64,000 nt of DNA from Frigidibacter sp. SD6-1 (GCF_030143255.1 NZ_JARJNR010000003.1:248001-312000), one strand, 5' to 3'; positions 1-8,898 are shown, counted from the stretch's first letter. The notes: generated by a model not told the origin, from the letters alone. Numbers and translations: made by a program.

Positions 1-2
1 TC

Positions 3-584
3 GCGGACTGGGAAAGGGCGCAGGGCGATCCGGACTGGGAAAGGATCACCGGGCGCCCGGCGCGGATGATCGCCTTTGGCGAGACCGACTATCTGGCCCG
101 GCCCGTCACCCAGATCGATCAGAACGATGCCCATGCCTACGCCGCCTGGCTGTCGGCGAAGACCGGCCAGACCTACCGCCTGCCGTCTGAGGCCGAATGG
201 GAATATGCCGCGCGGGCGGGCACGGCGACGGCCTATTACTGGGGCGATGCGATGGAGCCGGGCCGCGCCGCCTGTTTCGGCTGCGGCGGCAATTGGGATC
301 AATGGCGAGTTGGCCCCGTCGGACTTCAGCCGCCGAACGACTTTGGCCTTTACGACATGGCGGGCAATGGCTGGGAATGGACCGAGGATTGTTTCACCCC
401 GTCTCACCCGGCATCGATCACCGACGGGTCGGCCTACAAGGGCGGGGATTGCGAGCTTGCGGTCTTCAAGGGCGGGTCGACCTTCAGCCCCGGCTGGCAG
501 GTGCGGTCGGCGATGCGGGTGGGCCCGCATCCCTATAACAACGGCGAAGGCTCGACCATCCGGCTCTTGCGGGAGATGCCGTGA
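3..584 (+). CDS. SUMF1/FGE-type sulfatase-modifying-factor domain protein, 3' part
   Basis: The gene enters the window already open, so its start lies upstream; 193 residues are visible and end in TGA. The fold is recognised from RLPSEAEWEYAARAG, GLYDMAGN and WEWTEDC, which mark the formylglycine-generating-enzyme-like domain (C-type-lectin fold). Family members either oxidise a sulfatase cysteine or serve as non-catalytic modules in other enzymes. The usual GNVWEW box reads GNGWEW here. The only cysteines in view are two in a CFGCGG stretch and two near the end, and no typical FGE active-site cysteine pair is evident, so true FGE activity is doubtful. A strong hairpin follows the stop. The substrate cannot be told from this fragment. 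Confidence 0.8.
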   Translation, partial: ADWERAQGDPDWERITGRPARMIAFGETDYLARPVTQIDQNDAHAYAAWLSAKTGQTYRLPSEAEWEYAARAGTATAYYWGDAMEPGRAACFGCGGNWDQWRVGPVGLQPPNDFGLYDMAGNGWEWTEDCFTPSHPASITDGSAYKGGDCELAVFKGGSTFSPGWQVRSAMRVGPHPYNNGEGSTIRLLREMP

Positions 585-591
585 GCGCGGA

Positions 592-616
592 GCGAGAGGG
601 CTGCCTGCCCTCTCGC
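592..616 (+). terminator. Hairpin terminator after the SUMF1-like gene
   Basis: A perfect 10-bp stem (GCGAGAGGGC pairing with GCCCTCTCGC) with a 5-base loop begins 8 bases after the stop codon. No long T-run follows, so this may stabilise the 3' end rather than act as a classic intrinsic terminator. Confidence 0.6.
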
Positions 617-620
617 GCTC

Positions 621-650
621 TCCCGGAGGTATTTGAACCAAGGTGAAGGG
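621..650 (+). repeat. Recurrent intergenic element, copy A (CCCGGAGGTATTTG box)
   Basis: The block reads CCCGGAGGTATTTGAACCAA and continues with GGTGAAGGG. It sits directly after a hairpin. The same arrangement recurs at 32942-32990, 48351-48376, 48663-48740 and 59848-59900, always in noncoding DNA. Confidence 0.6.
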
Positions 651-673
651 CAAGGCCGGTTCGGGCCTGCCGG

Positions 674-2086
674 TCAGGCGCGGCCGAATTCATCCTCGAT
701 CCGCTCGATATCATCCTCTTCCAGATAGGCGCCGGTCTGGACCTCGATGATCTCGACCGGGATCTTGCCGGGATTGGCCAGACGGTGGATGGCGCCGATC
801 GGGATATAGGCGCTTTCGTTCTCGTGCAGGACGCGGACCGTGCCGTCGACCGTCACCTCGGCGGTGCCGCGCACCACGACCCAATGTTCGGAGCGGTGGT
901 GGTGGCGCTGGAGCGACAGTTTTGCACCCGGACGAACCTGAATGCGCTTTACCCGGAACCGGTCGCCAAGGTCGGTCGTCTGGTACCAGCCCCAGGGGCG
1001 GTGGGTGCGGATATGTTCGCTTGCCGCCGGGTTGCCCGCGGCTTTCAGAGCCTCGACCAGGCCTTTCACCTCCTGCGCGGCGTCGCGATGGGCAACGAGC
1101 ACGGCATCGGGCGTCTCGACGATGGTCAGGTCCGCGACGCCGAGCGCGCAGACCGTGCGGCTTTCGGCGCGGATGAGGGTGTTCTTCGTGTTCTTCGCCA
1201 CCACATCGCCGCGCAGCGCATTGCCATTGCCGTCGCGAGCCGCGCTCTTCCACAGCGCGTTCCAGTCGCCCACATCCGACCAGCTGAAGGCGGCGGGCAC
1301 CACGAAAGCTTCGCGGGTCTTTTCCATGAAGGCATGGTCGAAAGAAATCTGGCGCACGTCCGAGAAAGCGGCGCCCGGGATCAGCATGCCGAGATCGCGG
1401 CTCATGCGCCGCACCGCTTCCTCCATCAGCGAGACATCGCCGGGGTAGAGCTTCGCCAGGGCCTCTATCAGCCAGCCGGCGCGGAAGACGAAGAGGCCCG
1501 CGTTCCACAGGCAGCCTTCGGCAATGAGCCGCGCGGCCCCGGCCTCGTCGGGTTTCTCGACAAAACGCTCCACCGCGAAGAGGCCCGGCGCTGTTTCGGC
1601 GCCCGGACGGATATAGCCATAGCCGGTCGCGGGGTCGGTGGGGGTGACGCCGATCACCACAATCCCGCCCTGGCTGGCGCGCGCGGCGGCAGCGCGCACC
1701 GCGTCGCAAAAGGCGGCCTCGCCGCTGATCAGGTGATCGGACGGCATCACCGCGAGGATCGCATCGGGATCGTCGGAGGCGGCCAGTGTCGCGGCAAGAA
1801 GGACGGCGGCGAACGTGTCGCGCCGGGCAGGCTCCAGCACGAGCGTGGTCGCGGGCGCGACCGCCTCGATCTGGTCCTTCAGGATGAAGCGCACCGGATG
1901 GGCGCCGATCACCATCGCCGGGCCGAAGCCCTCGTCGCCGGTCACACGCATCAATGTCGCCTGCAGCATGGTCCGCTCGCCCGCGAGCGGCAGAAGCTGC
2001 TTTGCCATCCCTTCGCGCGAGACCGGCCAGAGCCGCGTCCCCGTGCCGCCCGAAAGGATCACCGGCCGGATCGTCGCTGTCATCAC
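674..2086 (-). CDS. manC: Mannose-1-phosphate guanylyltransferase / mannose-6-phosphate isomerase
   Basis: This 470-residue protein would make GDP-mannose from GTP and mannose-1-phosphate and interconvert fructose-6-P and mannose-6-P, supplying cell-surface polysaccharide synthesis. The N-terminal nucleotidyltransferase signature GGTGTRLWPVSR lies at residues 13-24 and FVEKPDEA is near residue 172. A C-terminal cupin (type II PMI) domain carries HRPWGWY and the metal-binding histidine cluster LQRHHHRSEHW near residues 395-405. Length fits the bifunctional family (about 470). Two adjacent ATG codons are possible starts; the first was kept. It is divergent from manB with 195 bases between them, and the two together cover consecutive steps of the pathway. 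Confidence 0.95.
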   Translation of the reverse strand: MMTATIRPVILSGGTGTRLWPVSREGMAKQLLPLAGERTMLQATLMRVTGDEGFGPAMVIGAHPVRFILKDQIEAVAPATTLVLEPARRDTFAAVLLAATLAASDDPDAILAVMPSDHLISGEAAFCDAVRAAAARASQGGIVVIGVTPTDPATGYGYIRPGAETAPGLFAVERFVEKPDEAGAARLIAEGCLWNAGLFVFRAGWLIEALAKLYPGDVSLMEEAVRRMSRDLGMLIPGAAFSDVRQISFDHAFMEKTREAFVVPAAFSWSDVGDWNALWKSAARDGNGNALRGDVVAKNTKNTLIRAESRTVCALGVADLTIVETPDAVLVAHRDAAQEVKGLVEALKAAGNPAASEHIRTHRPWGWYQTTDLGDRFRVKRIQVRPGAKLSLQRHHHRSEHWVVVRGTAEVTVDGTVRVLHENESAYIPIGAIHRLANPGKIPVEIIEVQTGAYLEEDDIERIEDEFGRA

Positions 2087-2281
2087 TCACTCCTAGGCTT
2101 CGGTCAGGCGATAGGACTGAAATCGGTCATTTCGAGGTTCCGGGCAAGGGCCGTGCCGATCGCGGAGCCATTTCACGCCGTTTCGTGGCGATTGTCATCG
2201 CCTGCGCCGATTGTATCGCAGCACGGCCTTTTCCGGCAGCGCGTGGACGGATAGCTTGGGCCAGGACCAACAGGACAGACC

Positions 2282-3691
2282 ATGGCGCCCAAATTCGGAA
2301 CGAGCGGCCTGCGCGGCCTTGTCAGCGACCTGACCGACGATCTGTGCGCGCGCTATGTACGGGCCTTCCTCGATGTCATGCCGCCGGGCGATCTGCTTTA
2401 TGTCGGGCGCGACCTGCGCCCCTCTTCGCCGCGGATTGCCGCGGCGGTGGCGGGGGCGGCGGACGGGCGGCGGGTGGTCGACTGTGGCGCCCTGCCGACG
2501 CCCGCGCTGGCGCTTGCAGCAATGGCGGCGGGCGCGCCGGCGGTCATGGTGACGGGCAGCCATATCCCGGCCGACCGGAACGGGTTGAAGTTCTACCGAC
2601 CGGAAGGCGAGATCACCAAGCAGGACGAGGAAGCGATCAGCGCGCGCGCCGGGGCGGCGAGCGGCACGATCCAGCCGACGGGGCGCGAGGCATTCGATGC
2701 GGCGGCGGCCTATGCGGCGCGGTATGTCGATTTCTTCGGGCCGCGTGCACTGTCGGGCCTGAAGATCGGGGTGTATGAGCATTCGACCGTCGCGCGCGAC
2801 GGCCTCGCCTCTGTCCTTCCTGCACTCGGGGCCGAGGTCGTGCGCTTTGGCCGGTCCGACATCTTCATTCCGGTCGATACCGAGGCGGTCAGCCCCGACA
2901 TGCGCGCCGCGCTTGGCGCTTGGGCGCGAGAATACGGCGTCGATGCGATCGTGTCGGCGGACGGCGACGCGGATCGCCCGCTTCTGACCGACGCTTCGGG
3001 CCGGGTGGTGCCGGGCGATGTGCTTGGTGCGCTGACCGCGATGGCGCTTGGCGCCGATCTGGTCGTGACCCCGGTCTCTTCCAACACATTGATCGAGCGG
3101 AGCGGCGCCTTTCGCTGCACGCTGCGCACCCGGATCGGCTCGCCCTATGTCGTGGCGGGGCTTGCCGAGGTCGCGGGCGAGGGCGGCCGCCCGGTGGGGT
3201 TCGAGGCGAACGGCGGCTTCCTTCTGGGCTTCACGGCGGAACGCGGCGGGCGGCGTCTGCCGCCGCTTCTGACCCGCGACGCCTTCCTGCCGATCCTCGC
3301 CGTCCTCGCGGTGGCCCGGGCCGAGGGCAACGGCGTGGCGGGGCTTCTCGCGCGCCTGCCACAGCGTCACACCGCCGCCGACCGGCTGGAGGAGGCGCCG
3401 ACCGATCTGTCGAAGGCCCTGGTCGCGCGCCTCAGCGGTGACGAGGCCGCGCGTGCTGCTTTCTTCGACGGATATGGGCGAGAGGAGGGGCTCGATCTGA
3501 CCGACGGTCTGCGGGTGACCTTCGAACGCGGCCTGATCCTGCACCTGCGCCCCTCCGGCAACGCGCCGGAACTGCGCGTCTATGCCGAAGCGGCAGACCC
3601 GGAAGAGGCGGAGCGCGCGATGCGGGATGTCCTTGCGCGGGCATGGCGCGCGCTCAAGGGTGATGGTCGGTCTTCCGTGCAAGCCTGTTGA
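2282..3691 (+). CDS. manB: Phosphomannomutase (alpha-D-phosphohexomutase family)
   Basis: The 469-residue enzyme interconverts mannose-6-phosphate and mannose-1-phosphate, the substrate of the divergent ManC. Four-domain phosphohexomutase landmarks are present: FGTSGLRG at residues 5-12, the catalytic serine loop TGSHIP at 91-96 (S93, where many relatives have TASHNP), the metal loop DGDADR near 227-232, and the phosphate-contacting RPSGNAPELR near the C-terminus (a variant of RxSGTEP). The start ATG follows an AGGACA ribosome-binding sequence. Phosphoglucosamine or phosphoglucomutase activity is an alternative, but the manC neighbour favours mannose. Confidence 0.9.
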   Translation: MAPKFGTSGLRGLVSDLTDDLCARYVRAFLDVMPPGDLLYVGRDLRPSSPRIAAAVAGAADGRRVVDCGALPTPALALAAMAAGAPAVMVTGSHIPADRNGLKFYRPEGEITKQDEEAISARAGAASGTIQPTGREAFDAAAAYAARYVDFFGPRALSGLKIGVYEHSTVARDGLASVLPALGAEVVRFGRSDIFIPVDTEAVSPDMRAALGAWAREYGVDAIVSADGDADRPLLTDASGRVVPGDVLGALTAMALGADLVVTPVSSNTLIERSGAFRCTLRTRIGSPYVVAGLAEVAGEGGRPVGFEANGGFLLGFTAERGGRRLPPLLTRDAFLPILAVLAVARAEGNGVAGLLARLPQRHTAADRLEEAPTDLSKALVARLSGDEAARAAFFDGYGREEGLDLTDGLRVTFERGLILHLRPSGNAPELRVYAEAADPEEAERAMRDVLARAWRALKGDGRSSVQAC

Positions 3692-3766
3692 CGGTGACGA
3701 AGTTATCCCGGCGCGCTGTTGTGTGTGGGGTCTTCGGTTTGTTGGTGAACGCGACACCCGGATTTG

Positions 3767-4900
3767 TCAGATTTGCAGGATGTCTAACAAGGGATCGAAT
3801 GCATAAAGTGCTGCGCGACGACCTGACGATGGTTCGAGCGTACGAAGAAACCCCGCCTCGGTCAGCCGCCGCGTGATACCACGAGCGGACGAGGCCGGAA
3901 TTCCCGCGCGATCGACGAAACGATCATTGCGAAAGACCGGGTTGCCGAAGACATAGTCAAGTGCCTGATCGTGATATTGGGAATTGAGAACGGTCCGAAA
4001 CCGTTCGCGCATCGCGCCATAGAGCGTCAGGATTTTGTCTGCAATGGCGATGTTGACCCTTGCCTGTTCGTGCAGGGCGGTCAGAAAGAACTCGGTCCAT
4101 CCTGTCCAGTCGCCGTTCGCCGACACATTCCGCATACGCTCGACATATTCTTCCTTGTGTGTCTCGAAATATCCCGAAACGAAGAAGTGCGGTCGACTGA
4201 GGATGCCAAGCTTCCACAACATCAGCGTGATGAGCATGCGCCCGATCCGGCCATTACCGTCCTCGAAAGGGTGGAGGGCTTCGAACTCGACATGGGCCAA
4301 TGCAGTGCGGATCAGTGGTCGGTGCCGGTCGTCGTTGATGTAGGTGACCAATGATTGCATGGCCTGGGGCAGGTGCACATGCGAAATGGGAACGAAGTGG
4401 ATGACACGTCGGCGATCGTCCGCAACATAGTTCTGGTCGCGCTTGTATTGGCCGGGGTTCTTGCGCATGCCCCGTCCGAATGACAACAGCACGTGATGTA
4501 TCGAGCGTATGAGATGCTCGTCGATCGACTGACCTGCTTCGATCGCCTGCTGGGCACGCATCATTGCCCGAGAGTAGAGGAAAGTTTCGATATCGTCACT
4601 GCGAGCCTCGCGATAGGGATCGAGAGTCTGCGCGTCCTCTTCTGCCTCAAGACGGTAGATTTCGTCGATCGTCGAGATCGTACCTTCCATCCGCGAAGAG
4701 ACAACGGCGTCCTGGCGGCGTAGTGGCGCGAGAAGCAAGGCGCTGCTCACCATGCTTTCCATCTTGGCGTCATAGCGCGCCAGCGAGGCGGCGGCGTCTT
4801 CGATTGCCGGGATAAGACGCTGGTAGTCGAGAGTGACCGGAGGGAATGCGCCGGAATGGTAATGGACCGCTTGCGAGAAATCCGGCTCGTTGAGATTCAT
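3767..4900 (-). CDS. Class II Fic-domain protein with C-terminal winged helix
   Basis: The 377-residue protein has the canonical Fic motif HPFEDGNGRIGR (residues 210-221), which transfers AMP from ATP to target hydroxyl groups. An inhibitory-helix motif of the S-x-x-x-E-G type (S68 to G73, SSRMEG) places it in class II, where an N-terminal helix blocks the active site. The last ~65 residues look like a winged helix-turn-helix (DRAGIPASSARGITRRLTEA), giving a possible DNA-binding role. An upstream in-frame ATG at 4993 was rejected because that extension is encoded by operator-like repeats; ATG at 4900 gives MNLNEPDF. GC is low for the window (28/60 in 4141-4200), suggesting transfer. No antitoxin gene is adjacent, so a self-regulated enzyme is more likely than a toxin pair. 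Confidence 0.9.
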   Translation of the reverse strand: MNLNEPDFSQAVHYHSGAFPPVTLDYQRLIPAIEDAAASLARYDAKMESMVSSALLLAPLRRQDAVVSSRMEGTISTIDEIYRLEAEEDAQTLDPYREARSDDIETFLYSRAMMRAQQAIEAGQSIDEHLIRSIHHVLLSFGRGMRKNPGQYKRDQNYVADDRRRVIHFVPISHVHLPQAMQSLVTYINDDRHRPLIRTALAHVEFEALHPFEDGNGRIGRMLITLMLWKLGILSRPHFFVSGYFETHKEEYVERMRNVSANGDWTGWTEFFLTALHEQARVNIAIADKILTLYGAMRERFRTVLNSQYHDQALDYVFGNPVFRNDRFVDRAGIPASSARGITRRLTEAGFLRTLEPSSGRRAALYAFDPLLDILQI

Positions 4901-4943
4901 TTTCGGGCGTTTCCTGTCGTCAAACAAGCTTGCCGGCACAGTA

Positions 4944-5039
4944 TTGACAGCAAGCAGGGTTGACAACAGATTTCGCGCATATCTTGTTGTCAATCCGGGT
5001 TGCTGTCATTCAAGCGCCAGCAAGTCATATTGACGGCAA
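4944..5039. promoter_or_regulatory. Operator-like cluster of five TTGNNGTCA repeats upstream of fic
   Basis: Two 24-bp arms at 4945-4968 and 4985-5008 form an inverted repeat with 21 of 24 matching positions and a 16-base spacer. Each arm contains two copies of a TTGYTGTCA-like half-site: TGACAGCAA 4945-4953, TGACAACA 4961-4968, TTGTTGTCA 4984-4992, TTGCTGTCA 5000-5008. A fifth related copy, TTGACGGCAA, lies at 5030-5039. The array begins 44 bases upstream of the fic ATG, the place for a repressor or autoregulator to bind. Confidence 0.65.
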
Positions 5040-5061
5040 AAATCGCCCTGATTTTGAAAGC

Positions 5062-5095
5062 AAAGTGGCCCCGGCGCTGCCGCCGGGGCCACTTT
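5062..5095 (-). terminator. Intrinsic terminator of pnp
   Basis: A perfect 15-bp stem (AAAGTGGCCCCGGCG with its complement) and a CTGC loop lie 19 bases past the pnp stop. Read on the minus strand it ends in TTTGCTTTC. The A/T ends make it usable in both directions, so it also separates pnp from the fic operator region. Confidence 0.85.
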
Positions 5096-5114
5096 ACATC
5101 AAGAATAAAGAAGC

Positions 5115-7265
5115 TCAGCCCTCGGCTGCCTCTTCCTTTTCCTTCTTCTCGGCCACGATCTCGGCGCCGGTTTCCTGGTCGACCATCTTCATGCCGAGCC
5201 GAACCTTGCCGCGATCGTCGAAGCCGAGAAGCTTCACTTTCACTTCCTGGCCTTCCTTCAGCAGTTCGTTCGGGTGGTTCAGGCGCTTGGAGGAAATCTG
5301 GGACACGTGCACCAGACCGTCGCGCTTGCCGAAGAAGTTCACGAAGGCACCGAAATCGACGAGCTTCACCACCTTGCCGGTGTAGATCTTGCCCTCTTCC
5401 GGTTCCGCCACGATCGAATAGATCATGTCATAGGCGCGCTTGATTGCATTCGCGTCGCTCGATGCGATCTTGATCACGCCGTCGTCGTTGATGTCGACCT
5501 TGGCACCCGAGGTTTCCACGATCTCGCGGATGACCTTGCCGCCCGAGCCGATCACTTCGCGGATCTTGTCGGTCGGGATCGACATCGTCTCGATCTTCGG
5601 CGCGTATTCGCTGAAGCCTTGCGGGGCACTGAGCGCCTTGGCCATTTCACCGAGGATGTGCAGACGGCCGTCCTTGGCCTGCGCCAGAGCCTGCTCCATG
5701 ATCTCGGGCGTGATGCCCGCTACCTTAATGTCCATCTGCAGGGACGTGATGCCGTTCGTGGTGCCCGCGACCTTGAAGTCCATGTCGCCGAGGTGATCCT
5801 CGTCGCCGAGGATGTCGGTCAGGACCGCCCAGCGGCCGTCATCTTCGAGGATGAGGCCCATGGCCACGCCCGCGACCGGCGCCTTCAGCGGAACGCCCGC
5901 GTCCATCATGGAAAGCGATCCACCGCAGACAGACGCCATCGAGGAGGAGCCGTTCGATTCGGTGATCTCGGAGACGACGCGGATCGTGTAGGGGAAGTCG
6001 GTCGCGGCCGGCAGAACCGCCTGCAGCGCGCGCCAGGCAAGCTTGCCATGGCCGATCTCGCGGCGGCCGGGCGAACCGACGCGGCCAACCTCGCCGACCG
6101 AATAGGGCGGGAAGTTGTAGTGCAGGAGGAAGTTAGACCGCCAGTTGCCGTTCAGCGCGTCGATGATCTGCTCGTCTTCGCCGGTGCCGAGCGTGGTCAC
6201 GACCAACCCTTGGGTCTCACCGCGGGTGAAGAGGGCCGAGCCATGGGTACGCGGCAGGATGCCGGTTTCGCAGACGATCGGGCGGACGGTTTTCGTGTCG
6301 CGGCCGTCGATGCGGGTGCCGTTGGTCACCACGTCGCCGCGCAGGATCGACGATTCCAGCTTCTTGATCGCCGAACCGAGGTTGGCATCGGCCTGATCTT
6401 CCTCGCCCAGCGCGGCCTTGATCGCCTCGACCGCCGCCGAGATGGCGTTGGTACGCTCCTGCTTGTCGCGGATCGCGAAGGCGGCGCGCATCTGCGCCTC
6501 GCCTGCCGCCTTCACCTTGCCGTAGATGGCCGAGATGTCGGGGGGCGAGAAGTCGAAGGGCTCTTTCGCGCAATCTTCGGCGAAGTCGACGATCAGGTCG
6601 ATGACCGGCTGCATCTGGGCATGGCCGAACTTCACCGCGCCCAGCATTTCCGCCTCGGTCAGCTCGTAGGCTTCCGATTCCACCATCATCACGGCGTCCT
6701 TCGTGCCGGCGATGACAAGGTCCAGACGCTGGTCGGGATTGTTCCGAAGCTGGTTCATGTCGTCCATGGCCGGGTTCAGGACATATTCGCCGTTCGAGAA
6801 GCCGACGCGCGCCGCGCCGATCGGGCCCATGAAGGGGACGCCCGAAATGGTCAGCGCCGCCGAGGCCGCGATCATCGCCACGACGTCGGGGTCGTTCACG
6901 AGGTCACAGGAGAGCACGGTCGCCATGACCAGAACTTCATGCTTGAAGCCCTCGACAAAAAGCGGGCGGCAAGGTCGGTCGATCAGGCGGGAGACCAGCG
7001 TTTCCTTTTCAGAAGGACGCGCCTCGCGCTTGAAGAAGCCGCCGGGGATCTTGCCCGCGGCATAGTATTTTTCCTGGTAATGCACGGTCAGGGGGAAAAA
7101 GTCCTGGCCGGGCTTGGGGGATTTCGCGAAGGTCACGTTGGCCATGACCTGGGTTTCGCCGAGCGTCGCGACCACCGAGCCGTCTGCCTGGCGCGCAACT
7201 TTCCCGCTTTCCAGTGTGAGCGTCTCATTGCCCCACTGGATGGATTTCTTCGTCACATTGAACAT
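5115..7265 (-). CDS. pnp: Polyribonucleotide nucleotidyltransferase (PNPase)
   Basis: The 716-residue protein is a 3'-5' phosphorolytic exoribonuclease of the RNA degradosome. Order of domains: first RNase PH-like domain from [12 protein letters not shown], with [12 protein letters not shown] near 78-90; a helical linker; second RNase PH domain with [12 protein letters not shown] and [11 protein letters not shown]; a KH domain ([21 protein letters not shown], about 560-590); and an S1 domain ([18 protein letters not shown], about 628-695). Length matches the family. The ATG is preceded by GAGGAAAC. A hairpin sits just upstream of this SD. The rpsO gene, which commonly precedes pnp, is not found here; a broken toxin-antitoxin pair occupies that side. 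Confidence 0.97.
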   Translation of the reverse strand: MFNVTKKSIQWGNETLTLESGKVARQADGSVVATLGETQVMANVTFAKSPKPGQDFFPLTVHYQEKYYAAGKIPGGFFKREARPSEKETLVSRLIDRPCRPLFVEGFKHEVLVMATVLSCDLVNDPDVVAMIAASAALTISGVPFMGPIGAARVGFSNGEYVLNPAMDDMNQLRNNPDQRLDLVIAGTKDAVMMVESEAYELTEAEMLGAVKFGHAQMQPVIDLIVDFAEDCAKEPFDFSPPDISAIYGKVKAAGEAQMRAAFAIRDKQERTNAISAAVEAIKAALGEEDQADANLGSAIKKLESSILRGDVVTNGTRIDGRDTKTVRPIVCETGILPRTHGSALFTRGETQGLVVTTLGTGEDEQIIDALNGNWRSNFLLHYNFPPYSVGEVGRVGSPGRREIGHGKLAWRALQAVLPAATDFPYTIRVVSEITESNGSSSMASVCGGSLSMMDAGVPLKAPVAGVAMGLILEDDGRWAVLTDILGDEDHLGDMDFKVAGTTNGITSLQMDIKVAGITPEIMEQALAQAKDGRLHILGEMAKALSAPQGFSEYAPKIETMSIPTDKIREVIGSGGKVIREIVETSGAKVDINDDGVIKIASSDANAIKRAYDMIYSIVAEPEEGKIYTGKVVKLVDFGAFVNFFGKRDGLVHVSQISSKRLNHPNELLKEGQEVKVKLLGFDDRGKVRLGMKMVDQETGAEIVAEKKEKEEAAEG

Positions 7266-7280
7266 CTATCGTTTCCTCAA

Positions 7281-7309
7281 GGAGGCATCCCGGCCCCTGC
7301 CGGTCCTCC
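7281..7309 (-). promoter_or_regulatory. Hairpin in the pnp 5' leader
   Basis: GGAGG (7281-7285) pairs with CCTCC (7305-7309) and CCGGC with GCCGG inside, around a CCCT loop. It lies about 15 bases upstream of the pnp ATG. A leader hairpin cut by RNase III controls pnp in E. coli; a similar role here is inference only. Confidence 0.4.
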
Positions 7310-7333
7310 GTTTGCATGGCGGCCCCATTGCCG

Positions 7334-7367
7334 CCGCCCCCTATCCTTTGCATGCGGCCGGGGGCGG
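7334..7367 (-). terminator. Possible terminator between doc remnant and pnp
   Basis: CCGCCCCC (7334-7341) and GGGGGCGG (7360-7367) form a perfect 8-bp stem with an 18-base loop, downstream of the doc reading frame on the minus strand. No T-run follows, so termination is uncertain. Confidence 0.3.
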
Positions 7368-7431
7368 GCCTCACGTCACAGATGGCGCGGGCCATACAGG
7401 AAAACGGGGGGGTTGGGAAGGAGGGATGACA

Positions 7432-7806
7432 TTAGGGCATCTTGCGAATGCGCGACTTGAACCAGTCGACGATCGCGCCGAAGTCCATTTGCCCGGCGGC
7501 GACCGTGACCACGAGGTCGTCGAGGCGTTCGGTTTCGGCGACTTCGATATGATAGCCGCTGCGGCGCACCAGCAATTCGACCATAAGCAAGGCGGTCCGC
7601 TTGTTGCCGTCGACGAACCAATGATTGCCAACCATGCTTTCAAGAAGCGCGGCCGCTTTCGACGCAATGTTCCGGTGATAGCCGGAGTAAGGCCTTCCCA
7701 GCGCGGACTCGGTCAGATGCAGGCTGGTGATCCCCGGTCAGCCGCCATAGGTCAGGGCTTCGTCATGCGCTGAAATCGCGTCGGCCAAGGTGACGCGGTA
7801 ATGCAT
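7432..7806 (-). pseudogene. Doc-family (Fic fold) toxin gene interrupted by one TGA codon
   Basis: Reading through one stop gives a 124-residue protein, the usual length of Doc. It starts MHYRVTLADA, and continues LTYGG-stop-PGITSLHL, SALGRPYSGYHR, then the motif NHWFVDGNKRTALL (HxFx-D-G-N-K-R). The TGA is codon 23 (plus-strand TCA at 7738-7740), where relatives usually have arginine in GGRPG; a single CGA-to-TGA change explains it. The rest is clean and uninterrupted, so inactivation looks recent. Restart at the internal ATG at 7635 would give a 67-residue fragment that keeps the Fic motif but loses the N-terminal helices. The frame begins one base after the antitoxin-like gene ends, a typical antitoxin-toxin order. 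Confidence 0.85.
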
Positions 7807-7807
7807 C

Positions 7808-8029
7808 CTAGCGATCGGCCAATCGCTTCAGCGCATCATACCTGTCCCGGGATGCCGACTTGATCGCAGACTCGGATTCAGGTTTCGCGCGATAGGTGCC
7901 CGTTTCCGTTTTCACTTCGACAAAGCGGCCGGTCGTTTCATCGCGCTTGACCCAGCCACCTTTGACTGAATCGATGGACCGGCGCCCCCCGGGTTCCTTG
8001 ACAACTCGCGCCTTGCTTGACCCAGCCAT
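7808..8029 (-). CDS. Small basic protein, probable antitoxin of the Doc pair
   Basis: This 73-residue protein begins MAGSSKARVV at the ATG at 8029; a longer frame from 8062 adds an unconvincing segment. It ends one base before the doc start codon, so the two form an operon. It does not resemble Phd. Charged repeats such as GGWVKRDETTGRFVEVKTE and a C-terminal helix SRDRYDALKRLADR are the visible features. The assignment as antitoxin rests on position, size and coupling; the sequence itself does not reveal a known DNA-binding fold. It remains intact although its partner is broken. Confidence 0.6.
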   Translation of the reverse strand: MAGSSKARVVKEPGGRRSIDSVKGGWVKRDETTGRFVEVKTETGTYRAKPESESAIKSASRDRYDALKRLADR

Positions 8030-8169
8030 GATCTTCCCGATGCCCAATGCCATACATGTCACAAAGATGGCCTCGGATGTTTTGATTCACAAGCATTTAA
8101 GGACAGGTTACCGGCGCGAACCTTCCGGCAAACGGCATCATGCCGCCGCAGGGCAAGCCTATCGCTACA

Positions 8170-8898
8170 TCACTCCCCCGGCTGGGCCCGCTTCATCCCC
8201 GGCTTCGGCGGCAGGCCGTAGGCCTTGCGGGCGGTCACGAGCCGCAAATCCTCCGGGTCCATGCCGATGGATAGGATGGTCTTGCGGTCGAAGCGGGCCT
8301 TGGCGGTTTCGGCGTCGTGGCCGGTGCCGAACAGCCGGTCGATCCAGCCCATGCCAAGGCTGACGTGGAAGGTCGCGTGATGGTCCTGATAGTGGTGGGC
8401 CAGGTGGTCGCGGGTGATCTTCTGGCCGATCCAGCCCTTGGGCACGTTCAGATGCGCTAGCGTGTGGCAATATTCGTAGAAGGCGAAGGCCGAGACCGAG
8501 CCCGCGAAGAGGCCGACGAAGGCGAAGGTGAAGGCGGGGCCGAGGCCGAGGAAGGGCCAGAGGGCAGCCGTGTGCAGCGCGACCGAGATCAGGCCGAAGC
8601 GGACCGGGTACCAATGGTCGTCGCCGGTGAAGAGTTCGGGGTCGGCGGGAAACTCGTGGTGGCCGATATGGCTGCGGTAAAGATGGTTGAAGATCCCCTG
8701 CTCCGTCGGGGGCTTCCTGTGCAGCAGGAACCGGTGCATCGCATACTCGACGAAGAATTGCAGGATGAACCCGTAAAGAACCGCGAGGATCAGCCAGGGC
8801 GTCCAGCCCCACACCGCCAGCGCGATGGCCGCGAGCCAGAAGGGAAAGAGCCGCTGCAGGCTGCCCATGTGCAAAAGAACGCGCAAGGTCGGGATCAT
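8170..8898 (-). CDS. Fatty acid hydroxylase / sterol desaturase family membrane protein
   Basis: The 242-residue integral membrane protein carries the histidine boxes of the di-iron hydroxylase family: HRFLLH (55-60), HLYRSHIGHH (72-81), HTLAH (about 148) and HLAHHYQDHHATFH (about 164-178). Hydrophobic segments near residues 20-50 and 105-145 anchor it. Such enzymes insert oxygen into lipid chains or related hydrophobic substrates. It lies tail-to-head with the membrane AraC regulator gene (32 bases apart) and may be transcribed with it. The substrate cannot be told from the sequence; carotenoid or ornithine-lipid hydroxylation are alternatives. Confidence 0.8.
   Translation of the reverse strand: MIPTLRVLLHMGSLQRLFPFWLAAIALAVWGWTPWLILAVLYGFILQFFVEYAMHRFLLHRKPPTEQGIFNHLYRSHIGHHEFPADPELFTGDDHWYPVRFGLISVALHTAALWPFLGLGPAFTFAFVGLFAGSVSAFAFYEYCHTLAHLNVPKGWIGQKITRDHLAHHYQDHHATFHVSLGMGWIDRLFGTGHDAETAKARFDRKTILSIGMDPEDLRLVTARKAYGLPPKPGMKRAQPGE

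Noticed and set aside
4901-4993. Upstream ATG extending the fic gene by 31 residues
   Set aside because: The extension is encoded by the repeat array and has no ribosome-binding site.
5274-7460. A 728-codon open frame on the plus strand
   Set aside because: It is antisense to pnp in GC-rich DNA and its protein shows no family features; pnp is unmistakable on the other strand.
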